64,000 nucleotides of DNA from Chlorobiaceae bacterium (GTDB taxonomy: Bacteria; Bacteroidota; Chlorobiia; Chlorobiales; Chlorobiaceae), in NCBI GenBank assembly GCA_013334925.1, contig JAAXWP010000001.1:1-64000 (forward strand), written 5' to 3'. Both the position numbers and the translations under genes were made by a program. Of the stretch, positions 40,418 to 52,611 are shown piece by piece. Position 1 is the first letter of the stretch, and each line of letters begins with the position of its first letter. The notes under the pieces are model-generated. The model saw only the letters and a program-made list of their open reading frames with translations. It searched no databases and was not told the DNA's origin.

Positions 40418-41827
40418 ATGGCAGTCATGAAATTTGGCGGAACATCTGTCGGCACGGCAAGCGCCATGCAGCAGGCGATCGCCATTGTCGCTGAGAAGAG
40501 GAAGGCGGGCGTGCCGCTCGTCGTACTGAGTGCCTGTAGTGGCATTACCAACAAACTTATCCAGATTGCCGATGCCGCCGGTAGCGGACGGCTCGATGAG
40601 GCTCTTGCCAAGGTCGCCGAAGTCAGGAAGCACCACGTCGACCTTGTTGGCGAGATGGTCGGGGACGAGGCGCTGAGGGAAGAGCTTGCCGAAAAGATCG
40701 ACGGCTACGTATCCCGTCTTGAAATGCTCGTCAAGGGCATCGAGATTGTCGGCGAACTCACCGAGCGTTCGAAGGATACCTTCTGCTCCTTCGGCGAGCT
40801 GCTTTCGACCACCGTGTTCGCGGCGGCCATGGCCGAGCAGGGGCAGCGCTGCCAGTGGCTCGATGTCCGTCAGGTGATGATCACTGACGACAACTTCGGT
40901 TTCGCCCGTCCGATCGACGAGGTGTGCGAAGCGAAGGTTGCCGAACTGATCCGTCCGGTGCTCGAATCCGGCGTGATCGTCGTGACTCAGGGCTATATCG
41001 GTTCGACCACCGCAGGCAAGACCACGACGCTCGGTCGCGGAGGCTCCGACCTTTCGGCCGCTTTGCTTGGCGCCTGGCTGCATGACGACTCCATCGAGAT
41101 CTGGACAGACGTCGACGGTGTGATGACCTGCGATCCGCGTCTCGTTCCCGATGCCAGGAGCATCAGGATCATGACCTTCTCCGAGGCGGCCGAGCTTGCC
41201 TACCTTGGCGCGAAGGTGCTGCATCCCGATACGATCGCCCCGGCAGTCAGAAAGAACATTCCGGTGTATGTGCTCAATACATGGCATCCCGATTCGAAAG
41301 GCACCCTGATCACCGACGACCCGGCACTGCTTTCGGGCATGAGCTATGAAGGGCTCGTCAAGTCGATCGCGGTCAAGAAAGGTCAGGCGATCGTGAACGT
41401 TCGTTCCAATCGCATGCTCGGCCGCCATGGTTTCATGAACGAGCTGTTCGGCGTCTTCGAGCGTTTCGGCGTGTCGGTCGAGATGATCTCGACCAGCGAG
41501 GTGTCGGTGTCGGTCACCGTCGATGACACGACCGTCAGCGAACCGCTCATCCAGGCACTTTCGGCTCTTGGTGACGTGGAGCTCGAACACAAGGTGGCTA
41601 CGGTCAGCGTTGTGGGTGACAACCTGCGCATGTCGAGAGGCGTCGCGGGCAGGATATTCGGCTCGCTTCGTAACGTCAACCTGCGGATGATCTCCCAGGG
41701 CGCGTCGGAGATCAACGTCGGCGTTGTCGTCGAAGAGCATGATGTTCCCTCCGCCGTTCTTGCATTGCATTGCGAGTTCTTCTCCGGAGAGCAGTGCGGC
41801 ATTTTCGAGAAACCGGCAGGCAGCTGA
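40418..41827 (+). CDS. lysC: Aspartate kinase with ACT domains
   Basis: [56 protein letters not shown]. Confidence 0.96.
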   Translation: MAVMKFGGTSVGTASAMQQAIAIVAEKRKAGVPLVVLSACSGITNKLIQIADAAGSGRLDEALAKVAEVRKHHVDLVGEMVGDEALREELAEKIDGYVSRLEMLVKGIEIVGELTERSKDTFCSFGELLSTTVFAAAMAEQGQRCQWLDVRQVMITDDNFGFARPIDEVCEAKVAELIRPVLESGVIVVTQGYIGSTTAGKTTTLGRGGSDLSAALLGAWLHDDSIEIWTDVDGVMTCDPRLVPDARSIRIMTFSEAAELAYLGAKVLHPDTIAPAVRKNIPVYVLNTWHPDSKGTLITDDPALLSGMSYEGLVKSIAVKKGQAIVNVRSNRMLGRHGFMNELFGVFERFGVSVEMISTSEVSVSVTVDDTTVSEPLIQALSALGDVELEHKVATVSVVGDNLRMSRGVAGRIFGSLRNVNLRMISQGASEINVGVVVEEHDVPSAVLALHCEFFSGEQCGIFEKPAGS

Positions 41828-41895
41828 TTTCGGAACGGATCGAACAGGATTTATTTACAGGATCAGAATTACAGGATCAGAAAACAAAGAAGAAG

Positions 41896-42885
41896 ATGGA
41901 TTACAAGAAAGCTGGAGTCGATATTTCCGCGGGCGAGGAGTTCGTTCGCCTCATCAAGCCGCAGGTCCGCCAGACCTTCACAACCCAGGTGATGACCGAT
42001 ATTGGCGCATTCGGGGGATTTTTCCAGCCTGACTTCACCAGCATGACGCAGCCGGTGCTGGTGAGCAGCATCGATGGTGTCGGCACCAAGCTGAAGATCG
42101 CTGTCGAGCTCGGCAAGTACGACACGGTCGGCTCCTGCCTGGTGAACCATTGTATCAACGACATTCTTGTCTGTGGCGCCAGACCGCTCTTCTTCCTGGA
42201 TTACTACGCCTGCGGCAAGCTGAAACCCGAAATCGCCGCGTCGGTCGTCACCGGCATGGTCAATGCATGCCGTGAGAACGGTTGTGCCCTCATCGGTGGA
42301 GAGACCGCCGAGATGCCGGGTATCTACGAAGCCGAAGATTTTGACCTTGCCGGCACGATCGTTGGCGTGGTCGACAAGCCCAATATCGTCAACGGTTCGA
42401 GACTCGAAGCTGGCGACGTCATGATCGGCCTTCCTTCGACCGGCCTGCACACCAACGGCTACTCGCTTGCCCGCAAAGTGTTCGAGGGCAGAATGCACGA
42501 GAAGGTTGCCGGACTCGACGGATCGATCGGCGAGGAGCTCCTGAAGGTGCACCGTTCCTACCTCTCGGTCATCCAGCCACTCATCGGCTCGCCTGACCTC
42601 AAGGGTATGTCGCATATCACCGGTGGCGGACTTATGGGGAACACCATGCGTATCGTCCCGGACGGCCTCACCCTTTCGGTGGACTGGTCCTCCTGGCCGG
42701 AACCGCTGATCTTCGATCTGATCCGACGCGAAGGCTCCGTACCCGAAGAGGACATGCGCCGCACCTTCAACCTGGGCCTCGGCCTGGTGATGATCGTAGC
42801 GAAGGATCGTGTCGATCACATCATGGGCTATTTGAAGTCAAGACAGGAAAATGCATACATTATAGGATCGGTCGCCAAGGCATGA
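41896..42885 (+). CDS. purM: Phosphoribosylformylglycinamidine cyclo-ligase
   Basis: [48 protein letters not shown]. Confidence 0.97.
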   Translation: MDYKKAGVDISAGEEFVRLIKPQVRQTFTTQVMTDIGAFGGFFQPDFTSMTQPVLVSSIDGVGTKLKIAVELGKYDTVGSCLVNHCINDILVCGARPLFFLDYYACGKLKPEIAASVVTGMVNACRENGCALIGGETAEMPGIYEAEDFDLAGTIVGVVDKPNIVNGSRLEAGDVMIGLPSTGLHTNGYSLARKVFEGRMHEKVAGLDGSIGEELLKVHRSYLSVIQPLIGSPDLKGMSHITGGGLMGNTMRIVPDGLTLSVDWSSWPEPLIFDLIRREGSVPEEDMRRTFNLGLGLVMIVAKDRVDHIMGYLKSRQENAYIIGSVAKA

Positions 42886-42932
42886 GCCTCGAGTGAACGG
42901 ACTCCAGTCGAACACCTTATAATGGTATCTGT

Positions 42933-43640
42933 ATGCTTACCTTGCTTGCCATCGTTTTCATGTCTTACCTCATCGGTTCGATCCCGAGCAGCATCATTGC
43001 CGGAAAGCTGCTCAAGGGGATCGATATCCGCCAGTTCGGCAGCGGTAATGCCGGAGGCACCAACGCGTTCCGGGTGCTCGGCTGGAAGGTGGGGCTCACC
43101 GTGACGCTGATCGATATTCTCAAGGGGACGATTGCCGCAGTGTATGTCGTGGCGTTTTTCAAGGCGCATCCACTTGGGGCCTTTCCCGACATGAACGAAG
43201 TTGCCGTCAGCCTGATTGCCGGCATGGCAGCCGTCATCGGTCATGTTTTTACCGTATTTGCCGGATTCAAGGGTGGCAAGGGGGTCAGCACGGCCGCCGG
43301 TATGCTGATCGGTATCGCGCCGGTGAGCATGCTGATGGTGATCGGCATATTCCTGCTTGCCGTCTGGATCTCCCGGTACGTTTCGCTCGGTTCGATTCTT
43401 GCTGCGCTGGCGTTTCCGCTTATCATCGCGATACGCAAGTATATCTTTGAGCTTGGTGGCGGACTCGATTACTACATAAAGGTGTTCGGCTCCAGATGGT
43501 TCGTACATGACAGCCTCGATTATCATCTCCTGATCTTCGGGGTCATCGTGGCCGCCGCGATCATTTACACCCACCGCGCCAATATCAAAAGGCTGCTGTC
43601 GGGAACTGAAAACCGTGTGACCTTCGGTCGCCGCTCCTGA
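42933..43640 (+). CDS. plsY: Glycerol-3-phosphate acyltransferase PlsY
   Basis: [54 protein letters not shown]. Confidence 0.95.
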   Translation: MLTLLAIVFMSYLIGSIPSSIIAGKLLKGIDIRQFGSGNAGGTNAFRVLGWKVGLTVTLIDILKGTIAAVYVVAFFKAHPLGAFPDMNEVAVSLIAGMAAVIGHVFTVFAGFKGGKGVSTAAGMLIGIAPVSMLMVIGIFLLAVWISRYVSLGSILAALAFPLIIAIRKYIFELGGGLDYYIKVFGSRWFVHDSLDYHLLIFGVIVAAAIIYTHRANIKRLLSGTENRVTFGRRS

Positions 43641-43656
43641 TTCCGGAACCCTGCTG

Positions 43657-44658
43657 ATGAAGATTGCCGTTCTTGGTGCCGGAAGCTGGGGCACCACCCT
43701 TGCCGTGTTGCTTGCTTGCAATGGCCACGAGGTGCGCCTCTGGGCACATCGCCCGGAATTTGCCAGGGCACTGGAAGCTGAACGTGAGAACAAGCGCTAC
43801 CTCCGGGGCGTCGTCTTTCCGCCTTCACTTCATGTGTATGAAAACCTTCAGGAGACGGTCGGTCAAGCCGGGATGATCGTGACCGCCGTGCCTTCCCAGG
43901 CTCTGCGCGAGACGGCATCGGCCTGCTCCGGAATACCTCTCGATGGCAAGATCATCGTCAATGTGGCCAAAGGTATCGAACTCGGGACCGGCAAGCGCAT
44001 GTCCGAGGTGCTGCAGGAATCACTGCCCGGCCTCACTCCGTCGCAGATCGCCGTGCTCTATGGCCCGAGCCATGCCGAGGAGGTCGCCCACGAGCAGCCG
44101 ACGACCGTCGTGGCCTGCTCCACCTGCGAGGAGACGGCTCGAAAGGTTCAGGAGGCTTTCCATACCCGCTTCTTCCGCGTCTACATCAATACTGACCTGG
44201 TCGGGGTGGAGATAGCCGGTTCAGTCAAGAATATCATCGCCATTGCCGCCGGCATTTCTGATGGCCTGGGTTTTGGTGACAACGCCAAAGCCGCGATCAT
44301 CACCCGCGGGCTCGCTGAAATTTCACGGTTGAGCGCCTGTCTCGGAGCCGATCCGATGACCATGTCGGGGCTGTCGGGAATTGGTGACCTGGTGGTTACC
44401 TGCCTGTCGAAGCACAGTCGAAACCGTTATGTCGGGGAGCAGATCGGCAAGGGGCGCAAGCTCGATGAGGTGATCAGCGAGATGAACATGATCGCCGAAG
44501 GTGTGCTCACCTCGAAAGCGGTCGTCGAGCTCTCATCGAGGCTTGGCGTCGAGATGCCGATCACCAGAGCGGTCTACGAGATGCTGTTCGAGGACAAGCC
44601 GGCCCAGCAGGCGATCCTCGAGCTCATGAATCGTGAGCCCAAATCCGAAAACTATTGA
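43657..44658 (+). CDS. gpsA: NAD(P)H-dependent glycerol-3-phosphate dehydrogenase
   Basis: [60 protein letters not shown]. Confidence 0.97.
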   Translation: MKIAVLGAGSWGTTLAVLLACNGHEVRLWAHRPEFARALEAERENKRYLRGVVFPPSLHVYENLQETVGQAGMIVTAVPSQALRETASACSGIPLDGKIIVNVAKGIELGTGKRMSEVLQESLPGLTPSQIAVLYGPSHAEEVAHEQPTTVVACSTCEETARKVQEAFHTRFFRVYINTDLVGVEIAGSVKNIIAIAAGISDGLGFGDNAKAAIITRGLAEISRLSACLGADPMTMSGLSGIGDLVVTCLSKHSRNRYVGEQIGKGRKLDEVISEMNMIAEGVLTSKAVVELSSRLGVEMPITRAVYEMLFEDKPAQQAILELMNREPKSENY

Positions 44659-45146
44659 CGCCGTTTAGGCTGCTGATACCAGACGGCCTTTGCCGATCCT
44701 TTCCTGGCATCCTTCCATTTTTTCTTTTCCAGCGCGAGCCTCAGCACACCGCAGGTCTCCATCTGTCCGATATGTCGCCCTGAGAGCCACGATGCGTAGA
44801 GGCTGATGGTCGGGTTATGACCGAAGATCATCACACTGTCGAGCTCCTTGGGCAGCTCTTTGACGATGCCCTCCAGCGTATCGATATCTCCACTGTAAAT
44901 GGCGGCTTCACGGCGTATGTTCTCCGGCTCGTAGCCGAACATTTCAGCGAAAATCTCAGCAGTTTCCAGCGCTCTCGCAGCCGGGCTCGAAACGATCAGG
45001 TCCGGGCGGCTTTCGTTCACGACAAAGCGCCGGGCCATCTCGTCGGCTTCCATTCGACCACGTTCGCTGAGCGTTCGTTCGAAGTCGGACGTGTTGCTGT
45101 TGCTCCAGCCGGCATTGGCGTGGCGTACGAGGTAAATACTTTTCAT
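44652..45146 (-). CDS. sixA: Histidine phosphatase family protein (SixA-like)
   Basis: [46 protein letters not shown]. Confidence 0.88.
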   Translation of the reverse strand: MKSIYLVRHANAGWSNSNTSDFERTLSERGRMEADEMARRFVVNESRPDLIVSSPAARALETAEIFAEMFGYEPENIRREAAIYSGDIDTLEGIVKELPKELDSVMIFGHNPTISLYASWLSGRHIGQMETCGVLRLALEKKKWKDARKGSAKAVWYQQPKRRQ

Positions 45147-46273
45147 TGACGGGGATAGAGCGTGCGTTGTTTCAATGCCATGATACGTCGGTACGAGTCG
45201 TCGATTCTTTGCTGAGGGATAGCCCCCTGTTCGACGAGCTTTCGGATGATTCCCGAGGCTTTTTCTGCGATTTCCGGATCGTATGCGGTCGTGTTGTTGC
45301 CGAAAAGCATGATGTCGACGCCAGCATCGATGGCCAGGCGGATCGCTGTTTCAAGGCCATACAGACCGGAGATGGCTTTCATCTGCATGTCGTCGCTGAT
45401 CACCACGCCAGTGAAGTGGAGTTCCTGACGGAGCAGGCCGTCGACGACCGCTTTTGAAAGGGTTGCTGGATGGAGGCTGTCAAGGCCGGCATTGAAGACA
45501 TGAGCGGTCATGACCGGATCGTTATAACCATTGCGGATCAGTTTCCGGTAAGGCTCCAGCTCTTTCTTCGACCAGGTGGCGGTGATGTCGGTGAAGTCTT
45601 TGTGCGTATCGGTTGTCGAGCTGCCATGACCGGGGAAATGTTTGAGTGCCGGTATGATGCCTGCGGCATGGAACTCGTCGACAAAGATACCGGCGATGCG
45701 GGTCACCTTGTCAGGATTTTTCGAGAAGCTGCGCCCAAGGCGACCGATGACCGGATTTTCCGGGTTGGTGTTCAGGTCGACAACCGGAGCAAGGTTCATG
45801 TTGATCTTCAGGCTTCTGAGCAGGGCGGCGGTGTTGGCAGCAGCCATTTTCGTGCTGTCCCTGTTGTCTATTTTACCCAGGTGCGCAGCCGATACGGTTG
45901 GCGGAAAACCACGGCTGGTCTTGAGCCTGCAGACCTTGCCGCCCTCCTGGTCGATGGCGATGAACAGCGGTATTGAGGAGATGCTCTGCAGCCCCGTGGT
46001 CAGATTGAGGAGCTGCGCCGGAGATTCGATGTTCCGTACCGGAGAAGAGGAGAGGACATCGTAATCGAACAGCACGACGCCTCCGATGCCCCGTTTCTGG
46101 ATATCCGCCCTGAGTCGTGGCTCGCTGTTCACGTCGAGTCCCCGGAACCCGATCATCAGCATCTGGCCGATCTTGATCGAAAGGCTGTCGGGCTGCCTCG
46201 ACGCCGCGTCTGCGCGACAGACGACAAGCAGTGGAAGAATGGTCAGTATGAATGCGAACCGGAGGTGTTTCAT
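45143..46273 (-). CDS. nagZ: Beta-N-acetylhexosaminidase (GH3, NagZ-like)
   Basis: IAIDQEGGKVCRLK; ALKHFPGHGSSTTDTHKDF; GVVISDDMQMKAISGLYG. Confidence 0.92.
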   Translation of the reverse strand: MKHLRFAFILTILPLLVVCRADAASRQPDSLSIKIGQMLMIGFRGLDVNSEPRLRADIQKRGIGGVVLFDYDVLSSSPVRNIESPAQLLNLTTGLQSISSIPLFIAIDQEGGKVCRLKTSRGFPPTVSAAHLGKIDNRDSTKMAAANTAALLRSLKINMNLAPVVDLNTNPENPVIGRLGRSFSKNPDKVTRIAGIFVDEFHAAGIIPALKHFPGHGSSTTDTHKDFTDITATWSKKELEPYRKLIRNGYNDPVMTAHVFNAGLDSLHPATLSKAVVDGLLRQELHFTGVVISDDMQMKAISGLYGLETAIRLAIDAGVDIMLFGNNTTAYDPEIAEKASGIIRKLVEQGAIPQQRIDDSYRRIMALKQRTLYPRQ

Positions 46274-46414
46274 GGGTTCAGGGGATTATGGGACAACAGG
46301 GACGTTCAGTGACTACAAGGACATCAGGGCGTGCAGGACAAAAAAAGAAATATCTTCCATTTTTCACCATCCATCCCCGCTGTCCCCGCAGTCTCTTCAG
46401 GGCCATTTTGGTTA

Positions 46415-47734
46415 TCACTCTTTTTTTCTCAGCAGAATACCCTCTTCTCCGGCGGTGATCTCGACGGTATCGCCCTCGTCGACCTGGCCGGCCAGGATCA
46501 TCTCCGACAGTCGGTTGGTGATCTGGCGCTGCATGACCCGTTTCAGCGGACGTGCGCCGAATGCCGGGTCGAAACCGGTTTTCGACAGCCACATGATCGC
46601 TTCTTCGGAGATGTTGAGCGCGATCCGCTGCCGCATGGCGAGCTCCCGGATGCGGTTGAACTGAATGGTGACGATCTCCTTCAGGTTGTCACGCGTGAGC
46701 GGCGTAAAGAGGATGATTTCGTCGATACGGTTCAGGAACTCCGGGCGCACCTGCTGCTTGAGCAGCTGGAACAGCTTGTCCTGCAGGCCGGAAAGCACGG
46801 CTTCGGAAGGGTTGCCGTCGATCTTCTCCATCTCGCTCTGGATCAGCTGCGCACCGATGTTGCTGGTCATGATGATGATGGTGTTCTTGAAGTTCACCGT
46901 ATGGCCTTTGCTGTCGGTCAGGCGTCCGTCGTCCAGGATCTGCAGGAGAATATTGAACACATCGGGATGTGCCTTTTCGATCTCGTCGAGCAGGACCACC
47001 GAGAAGGGTTTACGTCTCACCGCCTCGGTGAGCTGGCCGCCCTCTTCGTAGCCGACATAGCCGGGAGGCGCCCCGACGAGGCGGCTGACGGTGTGTGATT
47101 CCATGTATTCGCTCATGTCGATGCGGATCATGGCCTCTTCGTCGTCGAACAGGTATTCGGCCAGGGTCCTGGCAAGCTCGGTTTTGCCGACGCCGGTGGG
47201 GCCAAGGAAGATGAAGGAGCCGATCGGTCGTTTCTCGTCGCCCATGCCTGCACGCGAGCGCTTGACGGCCTCGCTGACGGCCCTGACGGCTTCGTCCTGA
47301 CCGATGACCCTGCGGTGCAGCTCTGCTTCGATGCCGAGCAGTTTCTGGCGTTCCGACTGGAGCATCTTGTTTACCGGTATGCCGGTCCAGCGGGAGACGA
47401 TATCCGCAATGTCACCTGCATCGATCTCCTCTTTCATGATCAGGTCGCCCGATGCCTGTTTGGCCTCGATTTTCCGTGCGTTCTCCTCGAGATCGCGTTC
47501 GAGCTGGGCGATCTTGCCATACCTGATCTCGGCTACCTTTCCGTAGTCGCCGCTGCGTTCATAGTTTTCGGCCTGGACGCGAAGCTCCTCGAGCTCCGAT
47601 TTCAGGCGACGAGAAGCGTGAATAAGCTCCTTTTCCGCCTCCCATTGCGCCTTGACCGTTGCCTGCTCCTCACGAAGGCTGGCTATCTGTTTTTCGATAT
47701 CCTGAAGCCTCTGTCTGGTGTCTGCGGTGTTCAT
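46415..47734 (-). CDS. clpB: ClpB-like protein containing only the C-terminal part of the middle domain plus NBD2
   Basis: Starts in the M-domain coiled coil; [16 protein letters not shown]...[33 protein letters not shown]; no NBD1 in frame or adjacent. Confidence 0.9.
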   Translation of the reverse strand: MNTADTRQRLQDIEKQIASLREEQATVKAQWEAEKELIHASRRLKSELEELRVQAENYERSGDYGKVAEIRYGKIAQLERDLEENARKIEAKQASGDLIMKEEIDAGDIADIVSRWTGIPVNKMLQSERQKLLGIEAELHRRVIGQDEAVRAVSEAVKRSRAGMGDEKRPIGSFIFLGPTGVGKTELARTLAEYLFDDEEAMIRIDMSEYMESHTVSRLVGAPPGYVGYEEGGQLTEAVRRKPFSVVLLDEIEKAHPDVFNILLQILDDGRLTDSKGHTVNFKNTIIIMTSNIGAQLIQSEMEKIDGNPSEAVLSGLQDKLFQLLKQQVRPEFLNRIDEIILFTPLTRDNLKEIVTIQFNRIRELAMRQRIALNISEEAIMWLSKTGFDPAFGARPLKRVMQRQITNRLSEMILAGQVDEGDTVEITAGEEGILLRKKE

Positions 47735-47866
47735 AGTGCGTTATGGGCTTGTTGTCGAACTGTGAGAGTGAAAAGATAAATTAATGTGTAAATTAAAGGC
47801 TTGAAAAACCAACTTTAACCCGCCGGCAGCCTTATGTACCGGCTGTTTTGACTAACGGGAAAACCC

Positions 47867-48697
47867 ATGCAAAAGTTCTCGATCGGAAATGTGAATCTGC
47901 CCGGCCCGAAAGGCCTGTTTCTCATTGCGGGTCCATGCCTTGTCGAAGGGCGGCAGATGGCCATGGAGGTGGCTGCCGAACTCGATCGAATCCGCGAAGA
48001 GATGGATATTCCGGTCATTTTCAAGGGTTCGTATCGCAAGGCAAACCGCTCTTCGGCCTCCTCTTTTACCGGTATCGGCGATCGTGAAGCCCTGGAGATC
48101 CTGACCGAGGTCAGGTCAACCTATGGGATGCCCGTTCTGACCGATGTTCATGAGACGGGAGAGGTGGAGCTTGCTGCGCAATATGTCGATGTGCTGCAGA
48201 TTCCCGCGTTTCTTTGCCGACAGACCGATCTGCTCGTTGCCGCGGCAGCGACCGGCCTGACGGTAAACATCAAGAAAGGGCAGTTCCTGGCGCCTGGAGA
48301 CATGGCTTATGCGGCCGAAAAGGCCGCCTCCACCGGAAACAGGAAGATCATGCTGACCGAGCGGGGTACTACATTCGGCTATCACAATCTCGTGGTCGAT
48401 TTCAGGGCGTTGCCGATCATGGGCGAGTCGGGCTGGCCGGTGGTGTTCGACGCCACCCACAGCGTCCAGTTGCCCGGTGCGGCTTCCGGAGTGTCCGGCG
48501 GCGACCGCCGCTTCCTGCTTCCGCTCGCCCGAGCTGCGGTGGCTACCGGTGTCGACGGCCTCTTTTTCGAAGTTCATCCCGATCCTTCGAGTGCACGGTC
48601 GGATGCGGCTACACAGGTCCGCCTCGACGAGTTCGCTCCGATGGTCAGGGAGCTGCTGCAGCTTCAGGCCTGCGTGCAGTCGATTCATTCACGGTAA
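47867..48697 (+). CDS. kdsA: 3-deoxy-8-phosphooctulonate synthase
   Basis: [50 protein letters not shown]. Confidence 0.97.
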   Translation: MQKFSIGNVNLPGPKGLFLIAGPCLVEGRQMAMEVAAELDRIREEMDIPVIFKGSYRKANRSSASSFTGIGDREALEILTEVRSTYGMPVLTDVHETGEVELAAQYVDVLQIPAFLCRQTDLLVAAAATGLTVNIKKGQFLAPGDMAYAAEKAASTGNRKIMLTERGTTFGYHNLVVDFRALPIMGESGWPVVFDATHSVQLPGAASGVSGGDRRFLLPLARAAVATGVDGLFFEVHPDPSSARSDAATQVRLDEFAPMVRELLQLQACVQSIHSR

Positions 48698-48709
48698 ATC
48701 ATCACTGAA

Positions 48710-49285
48710 TTGAGCTCATTCCAGTTTTTCGGCATGCAGCCGTTCCAGGCTGACCCCTCTTCGCAGGTCGGTACTGCGCTTGACGGCATCAAGGCGCTGG
48801 TTTTTCCCATCGACGGCGTTCTCAATAACGGGACCATCACGCTGGACAGCGAGGGGCGGGAGCTTCCCGGCCTCTACGCACGTGACGCGGTGGCCATTCG
48901 CGAGGCTCTGCGATGCGGGCTTCATGTTGCGGTCGTTTCGGGACGCAACGCCAGTGTTTACCGGCCGTTGCTCGAAGCCGCAGGCCCGATCGACCTGTTT
49001 CTCGAAGGCGGCAACCGTCTCGAGGCCTATGAAACGTTCAAACAGCGACACGGCCTTCGGGACGAGGAGTGCGCGTGCATCGCAGACGATATCGAGGAGC
49101 TCGATATTCTGAAAATGTGCGGTCTTCCGGTCACGACGATCAACGGGGTAGAGTATCTGAGAAATCGTGTTGCCTACATTTCGGTCTACGAAGGTGGACG
49201 CGGCTGCATCCGGGAGATCGTCGAAATGATTCTGGAGCACCAGGGAAAGTGGGCCTACGGTGACAAACCGGCTCCGGCGCACTGA
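48710..49285 (+). CDS. kdsC: KdsC-like HAD-IIIA phosphatase (3-deoxy-D-manno-octulosonate 8-phosphate phosphatase family)
   Basis: IKALVFPIDGVLNNGTITLDSEGRELPGLYARDAVAIREALRCGLHVAVVSGR; directly 3' of kdsA; start codon uncertain. Confidence 0.8.
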   Translation: MSSFQFFGMQPFQADPSSQVGTALDGIKALVFPIDGVLNNGTITLDSEGRELPGLYARDAVAIREALRCGLHVAVVSGRNASVYRPLLEAAGPIDLFLEGGNRLEAYETFKQRHGLRDEECACIADDIEELDILKMCGLPVTTINGVEYLRNRVAYISVYEGGRGCIREIVEMILEHQGKWAYGDKPAPAH

Positions 49286-49312
49286 ACTCCGGTTGGTCTG
49301 CTGTTTCAGGAG

Positions 49313-49368
49313 GTGCAGGGTACCGATCTTCTCCACAGGGTAGAGGTCGATTCCCTGCACTTTTTTTT
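49313..49368 (+). terminator. Rho-independent-like terminator after kdsC
   Basis: GTGCAGGG ... CCCTGCAC followed by a T run. Confidence 0.6.
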
Positions 49369-49377
49369 ACCTCCGGA

Positions 49378-50847
49378 TCATCCGTGAGCAATTCGCTGTT
49401 CCGGTGCCTCTGCTCCGTTCACTTTCGAACCATTCATCATTTTCGCGATTTCGGCCAGTGACCGGACTCCTACCAGGTTGGTCCCATGTCCGGGTTCGAA
49501 ATGTGCGTCACCCAGATACTCCACCCCCTCCCCAAGAGCCATTTCAAGGGCATCGAGCTTGCCGATGAGGCTGTACACCGCCGATTGCGGCGTGGAACAC
49601 GAGACCGGCGGATTGACTTTTCCATGGATTATGTAGCCTTCGGGCAGCGTGTCGTCATCGGGATAGTGGTGCCAGTGGGTCATTGCCGCGCCAGAATCCG
49701 CGAGCAGCGATGCGAATCGATCCTCGGGCCTCAAGGTCTGCAGGATGCTCGATACCAAGGCATTGCCCAACGCATGGGCGACAATGGTCAGTGTGTCGAA
49801 CGATGGGCGGACGGCTGATTCTGCGGACAGTGCCGCAGCGGTGGCAATCCGGATACGGCCGTCGGCGAGCGATGTTTCGATAAGGTCGCGATGGCGGTCG
49901 ACAGCGGTTTTCCGGCATCCCGAACGGGTCGTTACGACGCGGACCTCTGGTATAGGCACAAAGAATCGTTTGCCGGCGATCCCGATTTCAACGGACGATG
50001 TATCCGGGGCGCGCCGGTTCGAGCAGGCATCGACTGCCGGCGAAATGCTGACCGGTAACTGGCGGGCAAGGAATCCGTAGCTCATGCCGGTCCGCTCGTC
50101 GAGATAGCGGGCCACGATTTTCCGGTAGAACGCATTCCTGTAGGCAAGTCCCTCCGTCGAAGTGTGGTTCATCAGGAGCGGGTTGCCGTCCCAGATGCGG
50201 CCGCTCTCTTCGAAGTCCCGGGCGATCGTCCTGAACCAGGGGAGAGAGGTGTCGAGCTCTCCATGACGGATCTCGATGTCGCCCGCCCGGGGAGGCACGA
50301 CCTGGGCGGTCAGTTTCGGCACCAGGACCCGCAGGACATCCTGCTGCAGGGGCATTGCCGTCTGGAAGGTCGTGACACCACCGTTCATGCTGCATATGGT
50401 CCAGGAGTCCCCGGTCAGGTAGATGACCAGATGCACCATGTCCCATGCCAGACGTCCCACGACGGCGTCCAGCGTCTCCTGCGGTGTGTCGCTGGCAGAT
50501 ACCGGTGGAGGTTCGTCGTAAATGCCGACGATGATGTTGTTGTACAGAGTCGAGACGCGGTTGATCGGAAGCAGGTGATCGGGAAAGGATCCGGGCGCGA
50601 TGACGACCGTACCCGCAGCGAAACGCGAGTCACTGTTCCTGGCATCATGTTCTTCAGTCACCGACGCACCGCATGAGCGCAAACACTCCAGGAGCGCTGA
50701 TGCAAAACCTGCCAGCCGCGGATTCAATCCTGGAGCGGGGCAGGCGGTGACACGAAGGGCGCGGCCCATGGATGGCGGGTCCAGCGGGGTCGTGGGAGGT
50801 ATTCCAAGAATGCGTTGCAGCGATTCGGGACTGATATGCACGGTCAT
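49378..50847 (-). CDS. Uncharacterised 489-aa protein
   Basis: Long intact ORF on the strand opposite kdsA/kdsC, same strand as nadK; no family recognised. Confidence 0.75.
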   Translation of the reverse strand: MTVHISPESLQRILGIPPTTPLDPPSMGRALRVTACPAPGLNPRLAGFASALLECLRSCGASVTEEHDARNSDSRFAAGTVVIAPGSFPDHLLPINRVSTLYNNIIVGIYDEPPPVSASDTPQETLDAVVGRLAWDMVHLVIYLTGDSWTICSMNGGVTTFQTAMPLQQDVLRVLVPKLTAQVVPPRAGDIEIRHGELDTSLPWFRTIARDFEESGRIWDGNPLLMNHTSTEGLAYRNAFYRKIVARYLDERTGMSYGFLARQLPVSISPAVDACSNRRAPDTSSVEIGIAGKRFFVPIPEVRVVTTRSGCRKTAVDRHRDLIETSLADGRIRIATAAALSAESAVRPSFDTLTIVAHALGNALVSSILQTLRPEDRFASLLADSGAAMTHWHHYPDDDTLPEGYIIHGKVNPPVSCSTPQSAVYSLIGKLDALEMALGEGVEYLGDAHFEPGHGTNLVGVRSLAEIAKMMNGSKVNGAEAPEQRIAHG

Positions 50848-50882
50848 GTGGCCGGAGAGGGATCGGGTTACTGATCAGGCGG

Positions 50883-51740
50883 CTACTGGCCTGTGGGGTG
50901 TTCACGGCCCCAGAGCAGTTTGGAGCGGAGGATATCGCAGTAGCTTCGTTTTTCATTTGCTACGAGATTGATGGCCTGCGGCGATTTGCGGACCATGACG
51001 ATCTCGTTCGGGGCAAGCATCTTGCACAGGTGGCCGTCGAGGTTGAGCGGAAACCCTCCGTCGGGAGCGTCAACCGAAACACGGATGATCTTTTCATCGC
51101 TGATCACGATCGGCCTGACGGTCAGCATGTGCGGGCAGATGGGCGTGATGACGAAGACGTTCGATTTCGGTGCGATGATCGGGCCTCCGGCTGACAGCGA
51201 GTAGGCCGTCGAACCGGTCGATGTGGCGATGATGATCCCGTCGGCGCGGTAAGACCCAAGCACCTCGTCGTCGAGACGGATTACGAAGGTCGGTATCCGC
51301 GAATAGGTTCCCTTTTCGATCACCACGTCGTTCAGTGCGTTCAATCGCTGTGTCGTGCCATTGGTTTCAACGCTGGCTTCGAGTTGCGAACGGGTATGGA
51401 TCGAATAGTTTCCGGTCAGGACATGTTCCAGAGCCGTGAACATCTCGGTCGGGGTGAACTCGGTAAGGAATCCGAGGTTGCCTACGTTGATGCCGAGCAC
51501 CGGCTTTGCGAGCGAATAGTGAGAGGTGAACAGGAGGGTTCCATCTCCGCCCAGGGCAATGAATACGTCACAGATGCGGTTCAGTGACTCGACATCGACC
51601 GAATTCGGACTGTCGAGAGCTTTGGCCGATTCAGGGTCGAAACAGTATTCGTGCCCTCTCCGGTCAAGCCAGTCGGCGAGTTCCCGGGACAGTTGCAGGG
51701 CCTGGTGACGCATGACATTGACGATGATGGCGAACTTCAT
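50883..51740 (-). CDS. nadK: NAD kinase
   Basis: [54 protein letters not shown]. Confidence 0.95.
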   Translation of the reverse strand: MKFAIIVNVMRHQALQLSRELADWLDRRGHEYCFDPESAKALDSPNSVDVESLNRICDVFIALGGDGTLLFTSHYSLAKPVLGINVGNLGFLTEFTPTEMFTALEHVLTGNYSIHTRSQLEASVETNGTTQRLNALNDVVIEKGTYSRIPTFVIRLDDEVLGSYRADGIIIATSTGSTAYSLSAGGPIIAPKSNVFVITPICPHMLTVRPIVISDEKIIRVSVDAPDGGFPLNLDGHLCKMLAPNEIVMVRKSPQAINLVANEKRSYCDILRSKLLWGREHPTGQ

Positions 51741-52603
51741 GGCCGGCTTCCTTGCTGAAGGGATTGATAGAGGCGGTTCGCTTCACCGAAGTATTCGGAG
51801 ATGGCTTCCAGGTTCTTTTCACGAATGGCCGCAGCCAGTTGCGAAAGGCTCGCCGAAAAGGTTTCGAGCTCTTCGGCGATGTTGTCGCTGTTGGTTTCGA
51901 TGATGTCCCGCCATATTGGCCATGGGCTGCCGGCCAACCGGGTTACCGAAGCGAATCCCGGTCCCGAACGGCTGATGTTCTCCTGGCAGTGCGTCATCAG
52001 GACGGTCGATATCAGCTGTGGCAGGTGGCTTATGTTCGCATAGATCCGGTCGTGCTCCTCGGGTGACATGACCACCGGAATGCATCCCGCAGCTTCGAGC
52101 AGGGAGAAGAACTCTCCTGCAAGGCCGCTTTCCGGCAAGGTATCGCCTGAACAGACGATCAGGAGTCGTCCCGAGAGCAACTCGGGAGACGCTGCCAGGT
52201 ACCCCTGCTGTTCACGACCGGCGATCGGGTGCATACCGATGAACTCGAGATCCAGGGCCGCTGCTTTTTCTGCAATCAGCTTTTTGGTGCTCGAAACGTC
52301 GGTTATGAGCGCACCTTCCGGTGCATAGTCCCTGATCTGATCGAGCAGGGCGATGTTGGTCTTTACCGGGGCGCAAAGCACGATCACGTTGGCATCATAG
52401 AGCCGTGCGGGGTTCGCTTCGAACCGGTCGAGGCCCAGCGTGGAGGTGACGCAGGCGATGTCGTCGGTATCGAAACCAGGGTCCCACCCGACGAGCTCGA
52501 TCTTCCGGCCACACTCTTCAGCGCCGCGCCGGACTGCCTGCATGAGCGAGGCCCCGATGAGCCCCAGGCCGACAAACGAAATCCTGTCGATATGCTGCCG
52601 CAT
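51737..52603 (-). CDS. tyrA: Prephenate dehydrogenase
   Basis: [50 protein letters not shown]; overlaps nadK by 4 bp. Confidence 0.92.
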   Translation of the reverse strand: MRQHIDRISFVGLGLIGASLMQAVRRGAEECGRKIELVGWDPGFDTDDIACVTSTLGLDRFEANPARLYDANVIVLCAPVKTNIALLDQIRDYAPEGALITDVSSTKKLIAEKAAALDLEFIGMHPIAGREQQGYLAASPELLSGRLLIVCSGDTLPESGLAGEFFSLLEAAGCIPVVMSPEEHDRIYANISHLPQLISTVLMTHCQENISRSGPGFASVTRLAGSPWPIWRDIIETNSDNIAEELETFSASLSQLAAAIREKNLEAISEYFGEANRLYQSLQQGSRP

Positions 52604-52611
52604 CGGCGTGA

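Noticed and set aside
40400-41770. 456-aa minus-strand ORF opposite lysC
   Set aside because: Shadow ORF with His/Asp/Arg-rich composition typical of the antisense of a GC-rich gene
41848-41882. Tandem repeat TTACAGGATCAGAA before purM
   Set aside because: Only two short copies; no further structure or likely function
46280-46400. GGACAnCAGGG-like degenerate repeats between nagZ and clpB
   Set aside because: Too short and degenerate to define a unit; probably simple-sequence drift
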